Shown: positions 37,254-46,453 of the stretch, piece by piece
Numbering within the stretch: position 1 is the stretch's first letter
Layout: each line of letters begins with the position of its first letter
Assembly (NCBI RefSeq): GCF_017876495.1
Contig: NZ_JAGIOB010000001.1
Coordinates: 4,216,001-4,280,000, forward strand
DNA length: 64,000 nt
DNA from: Microlunatus capsulatus
Lineage (GTDB): Bacteria > Actinomycetota > Actinomycetes > Propionibacteriales > Propionibacteriaceae
Direction of reading: 5' to 3'
Translations under genes and position numbers: made by a program
Notes under the pieces: generated by a model
What the model was told of the DNA's origin: nothing
Database searches by the model: none
The model's input: the letters and a program-made list of their open reading frames with translations, nothing else

Positions 37254-38458
37254 CACGCCTCCCCACCCACGAAGTGCGGGTTCTCCCACAGGACGGTGCC
37301 ACCCATGCCGAGCCCGATGCACATGGTCGTGAGGCCGTAGCGGACCTCCGGGCGCTCCCGGAACTGCCGGGCCAGGTGGATCATCAGCCGGACGCCGGAG
37401 CTGGCCAGCGGGTGACCCAGCGCGATGGCGCCGCCGTAGGGGTTGACGCGCGGGTCCTCGGCGTCGAGGCCGAAGTGGTCGAGGAAGGCCAGCACCTGGA
37501 CGGCGAAGGCCTCGTTGATCTCGAAGGCCCCGATGTCGTCGATGGTCAGGCCGGCCCGGGCCAGGGCCTTCTCGGTGGCGGGGATGGGCCCGACGCCCAT
37601 CACCTCGGGGTCGACGCCGGCGAAGGCGAAGCCGACCAGCCGCATGGCCACCGGGAGGCCGAGCTCGGTCGCGACGTCCTCGGCGGCCAGCAGCGCGGCC
37701 GTGGCGCCGTCGTTGAGGCCGGCGGCGTTCCCCGCGGTCACCCGGCCGTGCGGGCGGAACGGGGTGCGGAGGCGGGCGAGCCCGCCGGCGGTGGTGCCGG
37801 GGCGCGGCGGCTCGTCCGCGGTGGCGAGGCCCCAGCCCTCCGTGGCGCTGCGGGTGGCCACCGGCACCAGGGACTCCTGGATCACGCCGTCGGCGTAGGC
37901 CTGCGCGACGCGCTGCTGGCTGAGCACCGCGAAGGCGTCGGCCCGCTCGCGGGTGATGGCGGGGTAGCGGTCGTGCAGGTTCTCCGCCGTCGAGCCCATC
38001 ACCAGGGCGGACTGGTCGACGAGCTTCTCGGCGACGATCCGCGGGTTCGGGTCGATGCCCTGACCCATCGGGTGGTGGCCCATGTGCTCCACGCCCCCGG
38101 CCACGACGACGTCGTAGGCGCCGAAGGCGATCCCGGACGCGGTGGTGGTGACCGCCGTCATGGCGCCGGCGCACATCCGGTCGATCGCGAACCCGGGCAC
38201 CGACTTCGGGAGGCCGGCCAGCAGCGCGGCCGTCCGCCCGATCGTCAGGCCCTGGTCGCCGGTCTGGGTGGTGGCGGCGACGGCCACCTCGTCCACCCGC
38301 TCCGGCGGCAGCTCGGGGTGGCGGCGCATCAGCTCGCGGATGCAGTTGACGACGAGGTCGTCGGCGCGGGTCTCCGCGTAGAGCGACCCGGCCTTTCCGA
38401 ACGGGGTGCGGACGCCGTCGACGAAGACGACCTCTCGGGATGCAGACGCCATCCCCAC
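37253..38458 (-). CDS. fadA: Acetyl-CoA C-acyltransferase (thiolase)
   Basis: A 401-residue thiolase that releases acetyl-CoA in the last step of beta-oxidation and partners the fused enzyme downstream. The nucleophilic Cys is in DRMCAGAMTAV (about residue 96), the active-site His in NPYGGAIALGHPLASSG and the second Cys in CIGLGMGG. Two starts are possible, GTG at 38458 and ATG at 38452; GGGG just before the latter is not decisive. A 14-bp palindrome lies 4 nt upstream of the earlier start. Confidence 0.93.
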   Translation of the reverse strand: MGMASASREVVFVDGVRTPFGKAGSLYAETRADDLVVNCIRELMRRHPELPPERVDEVAVAATTQTGDQGLTIGRTAALLAGLPKSVPGFAIDRMCAGAMTAVTTTASGIAFGAYDVVVAGGVEHMGHHPMGQGIDPNPRIVAEKLVDQSALVMGSTAENLHDRYPAITRERADAFAVLSQQRVAQAYADGVIQESLVPVATRSATEGWGLATADEPPRPGTTAGGLARLRTPFRPHGRVTAGNAAGLNDGATAALLAAEDVATELGLPVAMRLVGFAFAGVDPEVMGVGPIPATEKALARAGLTIDDIGAFEINEAFAVQVLAFLDHFGLDAEDPRVNPYGGAIALGHPLASSGVRLMIHLARQFRERPEVRYGLTTMCIGLGMGGTVLWENPHFVGGEA

Positions 38459-38461
38459 AGA

Positions 38462-38475
38462 TTACCCGCGGGTAA
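38462..38475. promoter_or_regulatory. Perfect palindrome TTACCCGCGGGTAA upstream of fadA
   Basis: The 14-bp perfect inverted repeat lies in the 50-nt gap between the RNase D stop and the thiolase start. It has the size and symmetry of a TetR-family operator and would control fadAB. Naming a particular regulator would be guesswork. Confidence 0.6.
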
Positions 38476-38508
38476 CTTAGCCGCCGGCCACCGGGCCGGG
38501 CGGGTCGC

Positions 38509-39915
38509 TCAGCCGGCCGCGGGCTCGGGCGGCAGCAGCAGCGGGGTGATCAGCGGCACCGTCAGCTCGCGCTGCCAGGCCCGGGCCCCCGACGCGGCGA
38601 GGGCCGCGTCGACGGACTCCTCGGTGACCGGCTGCGGCGGCCGCCAGGCCAGCCGGCGGACGTGGTCAGGGGTGAGCAGGTTCTCCACCGGGAGGTCGAG
38701 CTCGGCCGCCTTGGTGCTGAGCGCCTCGCGGACCGCGGTGAGCCGGGCGGCGGCCTCGGGGTCGCGCGCGGCCCACAACCGGGGCTGCGGCGGGCCGTCG
38801 TTGGGGATGTGCAGGGGCGGCAGCCCCGTCTCCCCGCGGGACCCGACGGTCTCCAGCGCCTCGACCCACGTCGACTCGTAGCGCTTGGCCTGGCGCCGGC
38901 TGAAGGCCGGGATCTGCCGCATCGAGGCCCGGCCGGGGGTGGGCGCTGCCGCGATCTCGCTGATCGCCGCGTCGGGGAGGATCTTGCCCGGCGCCCGGTC
39001 GAGCCGCTGGGCGATGTCGTCGCGGGCGTACCAGAGCTCGGCGACGTAGCCGAGGCCCCGGCGCGTCCGCACCTTGTGGATGCCGGAGGTCCGGCGCCAC
39101 GGGTCCGTCCGCTTCTCGGGGGCGGTGCCCGCGCCGGCGACGAGGGCCGCGAACTCCTGGCGGGCCCACGCGTCCTTGCCCGTGCGGACCAGCTCGTCGG
39201 CCAGCTTGTCGCGCAGCTCGACCAGCAGCTCGACGTCGAGCGCGGCGTAGGTGAGCCACTCCGGCGGCAGCGGGCGCGTCGACCAGTCCGAGGCCGAGTG
39301 CTCCTTGAGCAGCCGGACGCCGAAGAACTCCTCGATCATCGTGCCCAGGGCGACCCGGGGGTAGCCCAGCAGCCGCGCGGCCAGCTCGGTGTCGAACAGG
39401 GTCCGGGGCACGAGGCCGACCTCGAACAGGCAGGGCAGGTCCTGGCTGGCGGCGTGCACGACCCACTCGGCGTCGGCCAGCGCGTCGCCCAGCGCCGACA
39501 GGTCCGCCGGGGTGCCGAAGGCGATGGGGTCGACGAGGTGGGTGCCGGCGCCGGCCCGGCGGAGCTGGATGAGGTAGGCCCGCTGGCTGTAGCGGAAGCC
39601 GTGCGCGCGCTCGGCGTCGACGGCGAGCGGCCCGGTGCCCGCGACCAGGGCCGCGATCGTCGCCTCGAGCGCCTCCGGGGTGCTGACGACCTCCGGCACG
39701 CCGTCGGCGGGCTCGGTCAGCAGGGGCACCTCGGGCTCGGGGACCGCCTCGACGGGTGGCTCGGCGGTGCCGTCCGGGGAGGTCGGGAACGGCTCGGTCG
39801 CGGGGCGGGGGTCTGGCGGGGTCAACGTCTCCGTGGGCTTCGGCTCGGGGGTGTGCGGCGGGAGGGCATGGGCACCACCCCGGCCGGGAGCGGGGGGAGC
39901 CCCGCCGTCGTACAC
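38509..39915 (-). CDS. rnd: Ribonuclease D family 3'-5' exonuclease
   Basis: A 468-residue DEDDy exonuclease that trims structured RNA 3' ends. The catalytic acids are in LAVDAERAHGF (DxE), VHAASQDLPCL and the Exo III motif YAALDVELLVEL; an HRDC domain follows from about residue 270. The first 60 residues are proline/threonine-rich. I take the GTG at 39915, with GGAG 5 nt upstream, although this makes the gene overlap the upstream DUF3000 gene by 94 nt; no later ATG or GTG keeps the N-terminal segment conserved in relatives. Confidence 0.85.
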   Translation of the reverse strand: MYDGGAPPAPGRGGAHALPPHTPEPKPTETLTPPDPRPATEPFPTSPDGTAEPPVEAVPEPEVPLLTEPADGVPEVVSTPEALEATIAALVAGTGPLAVDAERAHGFRYSQRAYLIQLRRAGAGTHLVDPIAFGTPADLSALGDALADAEWVVHAASQDLPCLFEVGLVPRTLFDTELAARLLGYPRVALGTMIEEFFGVRLLKEHSASDWSTRPLPPEWLTYAALDVELLVELRDKLADELVRTGKDAWARQEFAALVAGAGTAPEKRTDPWRRTSGIHKVRTRRGLGYVAELWYARDDIAQRLDRAPGKILPDAAISEIAAAPTPGRASMRQIPAFSRRQAKRYESTWVEALETVGSRGETGLPPLHIPNDGPPQPRLWAARDPEAAARLTAVREALSTKAAELDLPVENLLTPDHVRRLAWRPPQPVTEESVDAALAASGARAWQRELTVPLITPLLLPPEPAAG

Positions 39916-40433
39916 AGTAGCTCCGACCAGGCGGCCAGGTGCGGGGCGAGGCCCACGCCGTCGACCAGCTGCGGGGTCCAGGACGCCCGCACCTCGATCT
40001 CGGCCCGCGGCGGCTCCTCGGCCATCCCGCCGAAGGACTCGCTGGCCACCGACGTGACCGTGCCGCTGGGGGCGCCGAAGTCGGCGCCGTGGGCGGCGAG
40101 GGCGTCGAGCAGCCAGGACCAGCCCACCTGGGCCAGCAGCGGGTCGGTCACCATCTCGGGGTCGACGTCGGCGCGGGCGAAGGTGACGCAGCGGAAGGTG
40201 CCCTCCCAGGCGGCGTTGCCGGCCGGGTCGTGCAGCAGGACCAGCCGGCCGCTGCCGACCTCGTCGCCGGCCACCAGCACGTCGGCGGTGACCGCGGCGG
40301 AGAAGGGGGCGATGCGCTGCGGGGCCGGCATCTCGTCGACCTCGAGCTCGGGGCGCCAGGGCGCGGACATCAGGTCCTGCACGGCCCGCCGGAAGGCGTC
40401 CGGGGCAGGAGCCGCGTCGCTTCTGGCTACCAC
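39822..40433 (-). CDS. DUF3000 family protein
   Basis: A 203-residue protein of the actinobacterial DUF3000 family. The core runs from FRRAVQDLMSAPWRPELEVDEMPAPQRIAPFSAAV to SWLLDALAAHGADFGAPSGTVT and ends in a Pro/Arg/Ser-rich tail. Function is unknown; the gene typically sits between hemE and RNase D, as here. The GTG at 40433 begins VVARSD. The last 94 nt are also read in another frame as the N-terminus of RNase D. It is divergent from hemE. Confidence 0.85.
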   Translation of the reverse strand: MVARSDAAPAPDAFRRAVQDLMSAPWRPELEVDEMPAPQRIAPFSAAVTADVLVAGDEVGSGRLVLLHDPAGNAAWEGTFRCVTFARADVDPEMVTDPLLAQVGWSWLLDALAAHGADFGAPSGTVTSVASESFGGMAEEPPRAEIEVRASWTPQLVDGVGLAPHLAAWSELLCTTAGLPPLPAGVVPMPSRRTPPSRSPRRR

Positions 40434-40509
40434 GCGAGGAGCGTATGCCGCGCTGACCAGCCCCCTCCGTCCGACGCGCCGGTTTCCGCGCCCGTGAAAC
40501 GATGGGGCC

Positions 40510-41622
40510 GTGTCCACCCCTGCCGCACCGCCCGCGCCGAGCCCCTCCGACTCGGCCCTCGTCCACGCGTGCCGGCGGGACCAGCTGGAGGACCGGGTGC
40601 CGGTGTGGTTCATGCGGCAGGCCGGCCGCTCGCTGCCCGAGTACAAGCGCGTCCGCGAGGGCATCCCCATGCTGGAGAGCTGCATGCGCCCCGAGCTGGT
40701 GGCCGAGATCACCCTGCAGCCGGTGCGCCGCTACGGCGTCGACGCGGCCATCTTCTACTCCGACATCATGGTGCCGCTCAAGGCCGTCGGGGTCGACCTC
40801 GACATCGTCCCCGGCCGCGGCCCCGTGATGGGCAGCCCGGTGCGCGACGAGGCCGACCTGGCGGCGCTGCGCCCCCTGCAGCCCGACGACGTCGGCTACG
40901 TGACCGAGGCGGTCCGGCTGCTGGTGGCCGAGCTGGGCGGCACGCCGCTGATCGGCTTCGCCGGCGCTCCCTTCACCCTGGCCAGCTACCTCGTCGAGGG
41001 CGGCCCCAGCAAGGACTACGCGAAGACCAAGGCCATGATGGTCGGCCGTCCGGACCTGTGGGACCGGCTCTGCACCGCCCTGGCCGACATCGCCGGTGCC
41101 TTCCTCGAGGTCCAGGTCGACGCCGGCGCCAGCGCCGTCCAGCTGTTCGACTCCTGGGCCGGCAGCCTGTCCGCGGCCGACTACGCCCGCTACGCCCAGC
41201 CCTACTCCGCCCGCGTCCTCCAGCGGGTGGCCGACCGCGGCGTGCCCCGGATCCACTTCGGCGTCGGCACCGGCGAGCTCCTCGGCCTGATGGGCGCCGC
41301 CGGGGCCGACGTCGTCGGCGTCGACTGGCGGGTGCCGCTGGCCGAGGCCAGCCGTCGGGTCGGACCGGCCTACGCCGTCCAGGGCAACCTCGACCCCGCG
41401 CTGCTGGGCGCCCCGTGGCCGGTGCTGGCCGAGCGGGTCCGCGACGTCGTCCGCTCCGGCGCCGAGGCGCCGGGCCACGTCTTCAACCTGGGCCACGGCG
41501 TCCCGCCGGACACCGACCCCGGGGTGCTCGGCCGCGTCGTCGAGCTGGTGCAGAGCGAGGGGCCGCAGCTGCGGGCCTCGGTGCGGGAGCGGGCCGGCCT
41601 GGTGGCGGCCGGGCGCCCGTGA
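40510..41622 (+). CDS. hemE: Uroporphyrinogen decarboxylase
   Basis: A 370-residue enzyme that decarboxylates the four acetates of uroporphyrinogen III to coproporphyrinogen III. The signature [14 protein letters not shown] (about residues 34-47) and the [12 protein letters not shown] segment with its catalytic Asp are intact. An AACGAT hexamer stands 6 nt before the GTG, a likely leaderless promoter. The stop overlaps the next GTG, forming a three-gene haem operon with cgoX and chdC. Confidence 0.95.
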   Translation: MSTPAAPPAPSPSDSALVHACRRDQLEDRVPVWFMRQAGRSLPEYKRVREGIPMLESCMRPELVAEITLQPVRRYGVDAAIFYSDIMVPLKAVGVDLDIVPGRGPVMGSPVRDEADLAALRPLQPDDVGYVTEAVRLLVAELGGTPLIGFAGAPFTLASYLVEGGPSKDYAKTKAMMVGRPDLWDRLCTALADIAGAFLEVQVDAGASAVQLFDSWAGSLSAADYARYAQPYSARVLQRVADRGVPRIHFGVGTGELLGLMGAAGADVVGVDWRVPLAEASRRVGPAYAVQGNLDPALLGAPWPVLAERVRDVVRSGAEAPGHVFNLGHGVPPDTDPGVLGRVVELVQSEGPQLRASVRERAGLVAAGRP

Positions 41623-43040
41623 CCTCGGTCGCCGTCGTCGGCGGCGGGGTCACCGGGCTGGCCGCCGCGCGCCGGCTGCTGCTGGCGGGGGCGTCGGTCA
41701 CCGTGCTGGAGCAGGGCCCGCGCTGGGGCGGCAAGCTGGACCGGACCGTCGTCGACGACCTGGCCCTGGACACCGGCGCGGAGTCGGTGCTGGCCCGCCG
41801 CCCCGAGGCCGTCGCCCTGATCGACGCGCTCGGGCTGGCGGGCGAGCGGGTGCACCCGACGGCCGCGAAGCCGCAGCTGCTGGTGGGCGGCCGGCTGCAC
41901 GCCATGCCGCCGTCGCTGCAGGGCGTGCCGACCGACGTGGACGCGCTCGCCGACCTGCTCGACGCCGACGCCCTGGCCCTCGCCCGCACCGAGCCGGACC
42001 GGCCGGCCCGGCCGCTCACCGGCGACGTCGCCGTCGGGCGCTACGTCGAGGAGCGCTTCGGGTCCCAGGTGACCGACCGGCTGCTGGAGCCGCTGCTGGG
42101 CGGGGTGTACGCCGGGCGCTCGCGCGACCTGTCCTTCGCCGCCGTGATGCCCGCCCTCTTCGCCCGGGCGCGGACCGGTGGCTCGCTGCTGGAGCACGCC
42201 CGGGCCTCGCTGCCGGTGCGCACCGGGGCGCCCGTCTTCGCCGGCCTGGTGGGCGGGGTGAGCGGCCTGGTCCGCGCCCTGCTGGACGACCTGCGCGACC
42301 GCGGTGCCGAGCTTCGCCCGGCGACGGCCGTGCGGGGGCTCGCCCGGACCGGCGCCGGCTGGCGGCTGGACCTCGGCCCCGAGGCCCTCGACGTCGACGC
42401 CGTCCTGCTCGCCACCCCCGCTGGTCCCGCCGGTCGGCTGACGGAGGAGCTGCTGCCGTCCGCGCCGGCGCTGGCGGCCATCCCCTACGCCTCGGTCGCC
42501 GTCGTCACGCTCGTCGTGCGCGGGCTGGGCAGCGACCGCTCCGGCCTGCTCATCCCGCCCGGGGAGATGCCGACGGTCAAGGCGCTGACCCACTCCTCGG
42601 TCAAGTGGGCGTGGGTCCGCGAGCAGGCCGAGCGCACCTGGGGGCCGGGCGTCGACGTCGTCCGGGCCAGCGTCGGGCGGGCCGGCGAGGCCGCCGTGCT
42701 CCAGCTGCCCGACGAGGACCTGCTGGACCGCACCGTCGCCGAGGTCGCGACGCTGCCCGGCTGGGAGGGCGTGCAGGTCCTGCACCGCCGGCTGACCCGC
42801 TGGGGCGGCGCGCTGCCGCAGTACCGCATCGGCCACCGCGACCTGGTCGCCGACCTGCGCGCCGAGCTCGCCGGGACCCCCGGGCTCGCCCTGGCCGGCG
42901 CCGCGCTGGACGGGGTGGGCATCGCCGCCTGCCTGGCGTCCGCCGACCTGGCCGCCACCTCGATCCTCGACGACCTCGACCGGGGTGCACGCCCCCACGA
43001 CCTCAGCCCAGCAGCACGACGACAGGAGAGCCAGCGATGA
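41619..43040 (+). CDS. cgoX: Coproporphyrinogen III oxidase / protoporphyrinogen oxidase (HemY type)
   Basis: A 473-residue FAD amine-oxidase-fold protein. The dinucleotide-binding loop [16 protein letters not shown] is at residues 5-20, and the substrate domain contains [17 protein letters not shown]. In Actinobacteria this family oxidises coproporphyrinogen III to coproporphyrin III in the coproporphyrin-dependent pathway. The adjacent chdC gene supports that route. GTGA and ATGA overlaps couple it to both neighbours. Confidence 0.92.
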   Translation: MTSVAVVGGGVTGLAAARRLLLAGASVTVLEQGPRWGGKLDRTVVDDLALDTGAESVLARRPEAVALIDALGLAGERVHPTAAKPQLLVGGRLHAMPPSLQGVPTDVDALADLLDADALALARTEPDRPARPLTGDVAVGRYVEERFGSQVTDRLLEPLLGGVYAGRSRDLSFAAVMPALFARARTGGSLLEHARASLPVRTGAPVFAGLVGGVSGLVRALLDDLRDRGAELRPATAVRGLARTGAGWRLDLGPEALDVDAVLLATPAGPAGRLTEELLPSAPALAAIPYASVAVVTLVVRGLGSDRSGLLIPPGEMPTVKALTHSSVKWAWVREQAERTWGPGVDVVRASVGRAGEAAVLQLPDEDLLDRTVAEVATLPGWEGVQVLHRRLTRWGGALPQYRIGHRDLVADLRAELAGTPGLALAGAALDGVGIAACLASADLAATSILDDLDRGARPHDLSPAARRQESQR

Positions 43041-43717
43041 AGGCGCGCGAGATCAACGACACCATCCGGTACACGATGTGGTCGGTGTTCCGCCGGACCA
43101 GCACCCCGGACGAGCCGGCCGGCGCCAGCGCGGCCGACGCGCTGCAGGCGGTCGAGAAGGCCGCCGAGGGCACCGACCTGGTGGTCCGCGGCTGGTACGA
43201 CGTGGCGGGCCTGCGGGCCGACGCCGACCTCATGGTCTGGTGGCACGCCTCCAGCTCGGACACCCTGCAGGACGCCTACCTCGCCCTGCGGCGCTCGGAG
43301 CTGGGGAGCCACCTGGAGCCGGTCTGGTCGCAGCTGGCGCTGCACCGCCCGGCGGAGTTCAACAAGGGCCACGTGCCGGCGTTCATGGCCGACGAGGAGC
43401 CCTCGGGCTACCTCTGCGTCTACCCCTTCGTGCGCTCCTACGAGTGGTACCTGCTGCCGGAGCAGGAGCGGCGGACGATGCTGGCCGAGCACGGCATGCT
43501 GGCCCGGCCCTACCCGGACGTGCGGGCCAACACGGTGTCCTCGTTCGCCCTGGGCGACTACGAGTGGATCCTCGCCTTCGAGGCGCCGGAGCTGCACCGC
43601 ATCGTCGACCTCATGCGCGCCCTCCGCGCCGCCGAGGCCCGGCGGCACACCCGCGAGGAGGTCCCGTTCTACACGGGCCGCCGGCGCGAGCTCGCGGAGA
43701 TCGTCGCGTCCTGGTGA
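43037..43717 (+). CDS. chdC: Coproheme decarboxylase (HemQ/ChdC)
   Basis: A 226-residue chlorite-dismutase-fold enzyme that converts coproheme to haem b with hydrogen peroxide. The catalytic tyrosine lies in [11 protein letters not shown] (Tyr135) and the proximal haem ligand in [11 protein letters not shown] (His152). There is no chlorite dismutase distal Arg motif, in keeping with the actinobacterial HemQ clade. AGGAGA precedes the ATG, which overlaps the cgoX stop (ATGA). Coproporphyrin ferrochelatase is not in the window. Confidence 0.93.
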   Translation: MKAREINDTIRYTMWSVFRRTSTPDEPAGASAADALQAVEKAAEGTDLVVRGWYDVAGLRADADLMVWWHASSSDTLQDAYLALRRSELGSHLEPVWSQLALHRPAEFNKGHVPAFMADEEPSGYLCVYPFVRSYEWYLLPEQERRTMLAEHGMLARPYPDVRANTVSSFALGDYEWILAFEAPELHRIVDLMRALRAAEARRHTREEVPFYTGRRRELAEIVASW

Positions 43718-43783
43718 GCCCTGCGGCCTGAGGCTGTCGCCAGCCGCGGCCTGAGCCGACCCGCTGCCTGAGCCAACCCGCTG

Positions 43784-43818
43784 CCTGAGCCTGTCGAAGG
43801 CCCTTCGACAGGCTCAGG
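43784..43818. repeat. REP-like palindrome between convergent genes
   Basis: Perfect 17-bp arms CCTGAGCCTGTCGAAGG / CCTTCGACAGGCTCAGG with a 1-nt centre. A partial copy (CCCTTCGACAAGCTCAGG, 43839-43856) follows. It lies between the convergent chdC and msrB genes and could form their terminator hairpin. Confidence 0.85.
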
Positions 43819-43894
43819 GCGCAGGGACGGGCTCAGGGCCCTTCGACAAGCTCAGGGCGAGGATCCCGGGCTCAGGCGCGGGTGGACCGGTCGG

Positions 43895-44326
43895 TCAGCC
43901 CTCGGCCGGGGTGAGCCGCATGCTGATCGAGTTGATGCAGTAGCGCTGCCCGGTCGGGGTGCCGTAGCCGTCGTCGAAGACATGGCCCAGGTGCGAGTCG
44001 CAGGCGGTGCAGCGCACCTCGACCCGCTTCATGCCCAGGGTGTTGTCCTCGATGTAGCGGACCCGGCCCTCCACCGGGGCGTAGAAGGACGGCCACCCGC
44101 AGTGGGAGTCGAACTTGGTCTCGCTGCGGAAGAGCTCCGTGCCGCACGCGCGGCAGGAGTAGACGCCCTCGGTCTTCGTGTCGGTGTACTCGCCGGTGAA
44201 GGCGCGCTCGGTGCCCGCCTCGCGGAGCACCTTGTACTCGGCCCGGCTGAGCTGGGAGCGCCACTCGTCCTCGGACTTGACGATCTTGCCCACCTGGGCG
44301 GCGGCGTTGCTGGTCACATCGGTCAT
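43895..44326 (-). CDS. msrB: Peptide methionine (R)-S-oxide reductase
   Basis: A 143-residue MsrB that repairs methionine-R-sulfoxide in proteins. Zinc ligands are in SCRACG (Cys58, Cys61) and RCTACD (Cys106, Cys109). The catalytic Cys is in RYCINSISM (Cys130), and SHCGWPSF (Cys76) is the conserved substrate-binding segment. Single-domain and cytosolic. It is monocistronic, divergent from the LigD-type polymerase gene. Confidence 0.95.
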   Translation of the reverse strand: MTDVTSNAAAQVGKIVKSEDEWRSQLSRAEYKVLREAGTERAFTGEYTDTKTEGVYSCRACGTELFRSETKFDSHCGWPSFYAPVEGRVRYIEDNTLGMKRVEVRCTACDSHLGHVFDDGYGTPTGQRYCINSISMRLTPAEG

Positions 44327-44402
44327 GCGTCCTCCTCGTAGTTCTGCCTCCTCAACCTAGCCGCGGCGCTCGATGTTCCGGTCCCGTCGCTATGCTCCGG
44401 CC

Positions 44403-45497
44403 ATGGCCGCCACCCCCGCGATCGAGCTGGAGGTCGGTGACCGCACGGTCCGGCTCACCAGCCCGGACAAGCTGTACTTCCCCGAGGTCGGGCTGACCAA
44501 GCGGCAGGTGGTGGAGTACGCGCTGGCCGTCGGCGACGGCCTCTTCGCGGCCCTGCGCGACCGACCGGTGACGATGGAGCGCTGGCCCGGCGGCTACCGC
44601 CCCGAGGTCACCCTGAGCACCCGGACCGAGGCCAACCACGACGCGTTCTACCAGAAGCGCGCCCCGGCGAAGGGCATGCCGGACTGGGTGGAGACGGTGA
44701 CGGTGACCTTCCCCTCGGGACGGACCGCCAGCCAGGTCTGCGTGACCGAGCTGGCGACGATCGCCTGGATGGCCAACCTGGGCACCCTGCGCTACCACCC
44801 GTGGCCGGTCAGCCGCGACGACACCGACCTCGTCGACCAGCTGCGCATCGACCTCGACCCGCAGCCGGGCACCGACTTCGCCGACGCCGTCCGCGCGGCG
44901 CTGGAGCTCCGCCAGGTGCTGGAGGACGCCGGCCTAACGGGGTTCTGCAAGACCAGCGGCGGGCGCGGCGTGCACGTCTTCGTCCCCGTCCGGCCCGAGC
45001 ACGACTTCGTCCAGGCCCGGCACGCGGTGATCGCCCTCGGCCGCGAGCTGGCGCGTCGGCTGCCCGATCACGTGACGGTCAACTGGTGGAAGGAGGAGCG
45101 GGGGGAGCGGATCTTCGTCGACTATAACCAGATGGCCCGGGACCGGACGATCGCGTCGGCCTACTCGATCCGCCCGACGCCGCGGGCCGTCGTCTCCGCC
45201 CCGCTGACCTGGGCCGAGCTGCCCGACGCCCGGCCGGAGGACTTCACCATCCCGACGATGCTCACCCGCTTCGCCGAGGTCGGCGACGTCTGGGCGCCGT
45301 TCTACGCCAGCGAGCCCGGCGACCTAGCCGGGGCGCTGGAGATGTACGAGCGCGATGTGCGCGACCTCGGCACCGGCCGCCACGGCGGCGCGGAGATGCC
45401 CTACCCGCCCGACCACCCCAAGATGCCCGGCGAGCCGGCCCGGGTGCAACCCAGCCGGATGACGGCTGTGACTAGGGCAAACGAACAGATGGACTGA
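44403..45497 (+). CDS. LigD-type polymerase/primase (NHEJ polymerase domain), 3' end rebuilt by a prophage
   Basis: A 364-residue stand-alone polymerase of the archaeo-eukaryotic primase family, like the PolDom of LigD that fills ends during non-homologous end joining. Metal ligands are in LRIDLDPQ (Asp150, Asp152) with Asp240 in ERIFVDYNQMARD; KTSGGRGVHVFVP (183-195) binds the nucleotide. TATGCT stands 6 nt before the ATG (leaderless). An integrated element begins inside the last 27 codons: the present C-terminus RMTAVTRANEQMD is element-encoded, while the stranded original RMTAETRAAEQLD lies at 48300-48342. The protein therefore stays full length. No ligase or Ku gene is in the window. Confidence 0.9.
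   Translation: MAATPAIELEVGDRTVRLTSPDKLYFPEVGLTKRQVVEYALAVGDGLFAALRDRPVTMERWPGGYRPEVTLSTRTEANHDAFYQKRAPAKGMPDWVETVTVTFPSGRTASQVCVTELATIAWMANLGTLRYHPWPVSRDDTDLVDQLRIDLDPQPGTDFADAVRAALELRQVLEDAGLTGFCKTSGGRGVHVFVPVRPEHDFVQARHAVIALGRELARRLPDHVTVNWWKEERGERIFVDYNQMARDRTIASAYSIRPTPRAVVSAPLTWAELPDARPEDFTIPTMLTRFAEVGDVWAPFYASEPGDLAGALEMYERDVRDLGTGRHGGAEMPYPPDHPKMPGEPARVQPSRMTAVTRANEQMD
45416..45466 (+). repeat. Left attachment site (attL)
   Basis: 51 bp matching 48261-48311 with one difference (A at 45449 against G at 48294). It spans codons of the polymerase gene from PKMPG to MTA. The difference is synonymous (CAA versus CAG for Gln). Confidence 0.85.
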
Positions 45498-45514
45498 GCT
45501 TGCGCAAGTGGCAT

Positions 45515-45536
45515 AACGCTCACTCGCCTGATGACT
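45515..45536 (+). repeat. Left-end arm-type repeats
   Basis: AACGCTCA (45515-45522) and ACTCGCCTGATGACT (45522-45536) recur near the right end as 48202-48209 and ACTCGCCTGATAACT (48179-48193). Their position just inside both att sites suggests integrase arm-binding sites. Confidence 0.55.
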
Positions 45537-45543
45537 TACACAC

Positions 45544-46437
45544 GTGGCACCACGACTGCAAGACCTCGAGCGGTCCTTCCTGCGTCACCTCCGGGCCGAA
45601 GGTCTGAGCCCGGGCACCCTGCGGCTCTACGGCCAGTCGGTCACCTTCTTCTCCCGCTGGCTCGAGGCAGAGGGCCGCACAGCCACCCTCGACGAGCTCA
45701 ACCGCCCCGCCATCCGTGAGTGGCTGGCCGGGCTCAACGAGCGCCAGGAAGCGGGCACGGTCAAGACCCGCTACCGCGGGCTCTTCCGTTTCTGCGGCTG
45801 GCTCGTCGACGAGCAGGAGCTCGAGGAGAACCCCATGCGCACCCTGTCGCCGCCGGTCCTCAAGGCCAAGCCAGTGCCGGTCATCACCGACCTCGAGCTG
45901 GCCGCGCTGCTTAAGGCCTGCGCCGGCAAGGAGTTCAGCGACCGGCGAGACGAGGCCATGGTGAGGCTGCTGCTCGACTGCGGGGTCCGGGTCGCCGAGC
46001 TCTGCGGGCTCACCGTCGACGGAGTCGACCTCGACCAAGGGATGGCCCTGGTTCTCGGCAAGGGTTCCAAGGTCCGGCCGGTCTACTTCAGCGCCCGCAC
46101 TGTCCGCGCCCTCGACCGCTACCAGCGGATGCGCCGCTCCCACCGCTGGGCCCACCTCGACGCGCTGTTCCTGACCCAGCGCGGCGGCATGTCCACCGAC
46201 GGAGCCCGCGAACGAGTCCGGCTACGCGGAGAGCAGGCCGGGATCACCGACCTCCACCCGCACCGCTTCCGCCACACCTTCGCGCACGACTTCCTGATGT
46301 CCGGCGGCCAGGAGCGCGACCTCAAGCGACTGGCCGGCTGGTCCTCCGACGCCATGCTCGAGCGCTACGGCGCCAGCGCCGCCGACGCGCGCGCCAAGGC
46401 AGCGGCCCAACGTCTCAAGCGCGGCGACCGGGTCTGA
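45544..46437 (+). CDS. Tyrosine recombinase/integrase
   Basis: A 297-residue XerC/D-like site-specific recombinase. The N-terminal SAM-like core-binding domain covers about residues 5-90. The catalytic set is complete: Arg149 (DCGVRVAEL), Lys in GKGSK (173-176), His240 and Arg243 (HPHRFRH), Trp266 (GWSSD) and nucleophile Tyr275 (MLERYG). The GTG start lies 46 nt after the polymerase stop, close to attL, the usual place for a prophage integrase. The gene looks intact, so excision may still be possible if an excisionase is supplied; none is evident here. Confidence 0.92.
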   Translation: MAPRLQDLERSFLRHLRAEGLSPGTLRLYGQSVTFFSRWLEAEGRTATLDELNRPAIREWLAGLNERQEAGTVKTRYRGLFRFCGWLVDEQELEENPMRTLSPPVLKAKPVPVITDLELAALLKACAGKEFSDRRDEAMVRLLLDCGVRVAELCGLTVDGVDLDQGMALVLGKGSKVRPVYFSARTVRALDRYQRMRRSHRWAHLDALFLTQRGGMSTDGARERVRLRGEQAGITDLHPHRFRHTFAHDFLMSGGQERDLKRLAGWSSDAMLERYGASAADARAKAAAQRLKRGDRV

Positions 46438-46453
46438 CTCATGTCCGTCCGGT

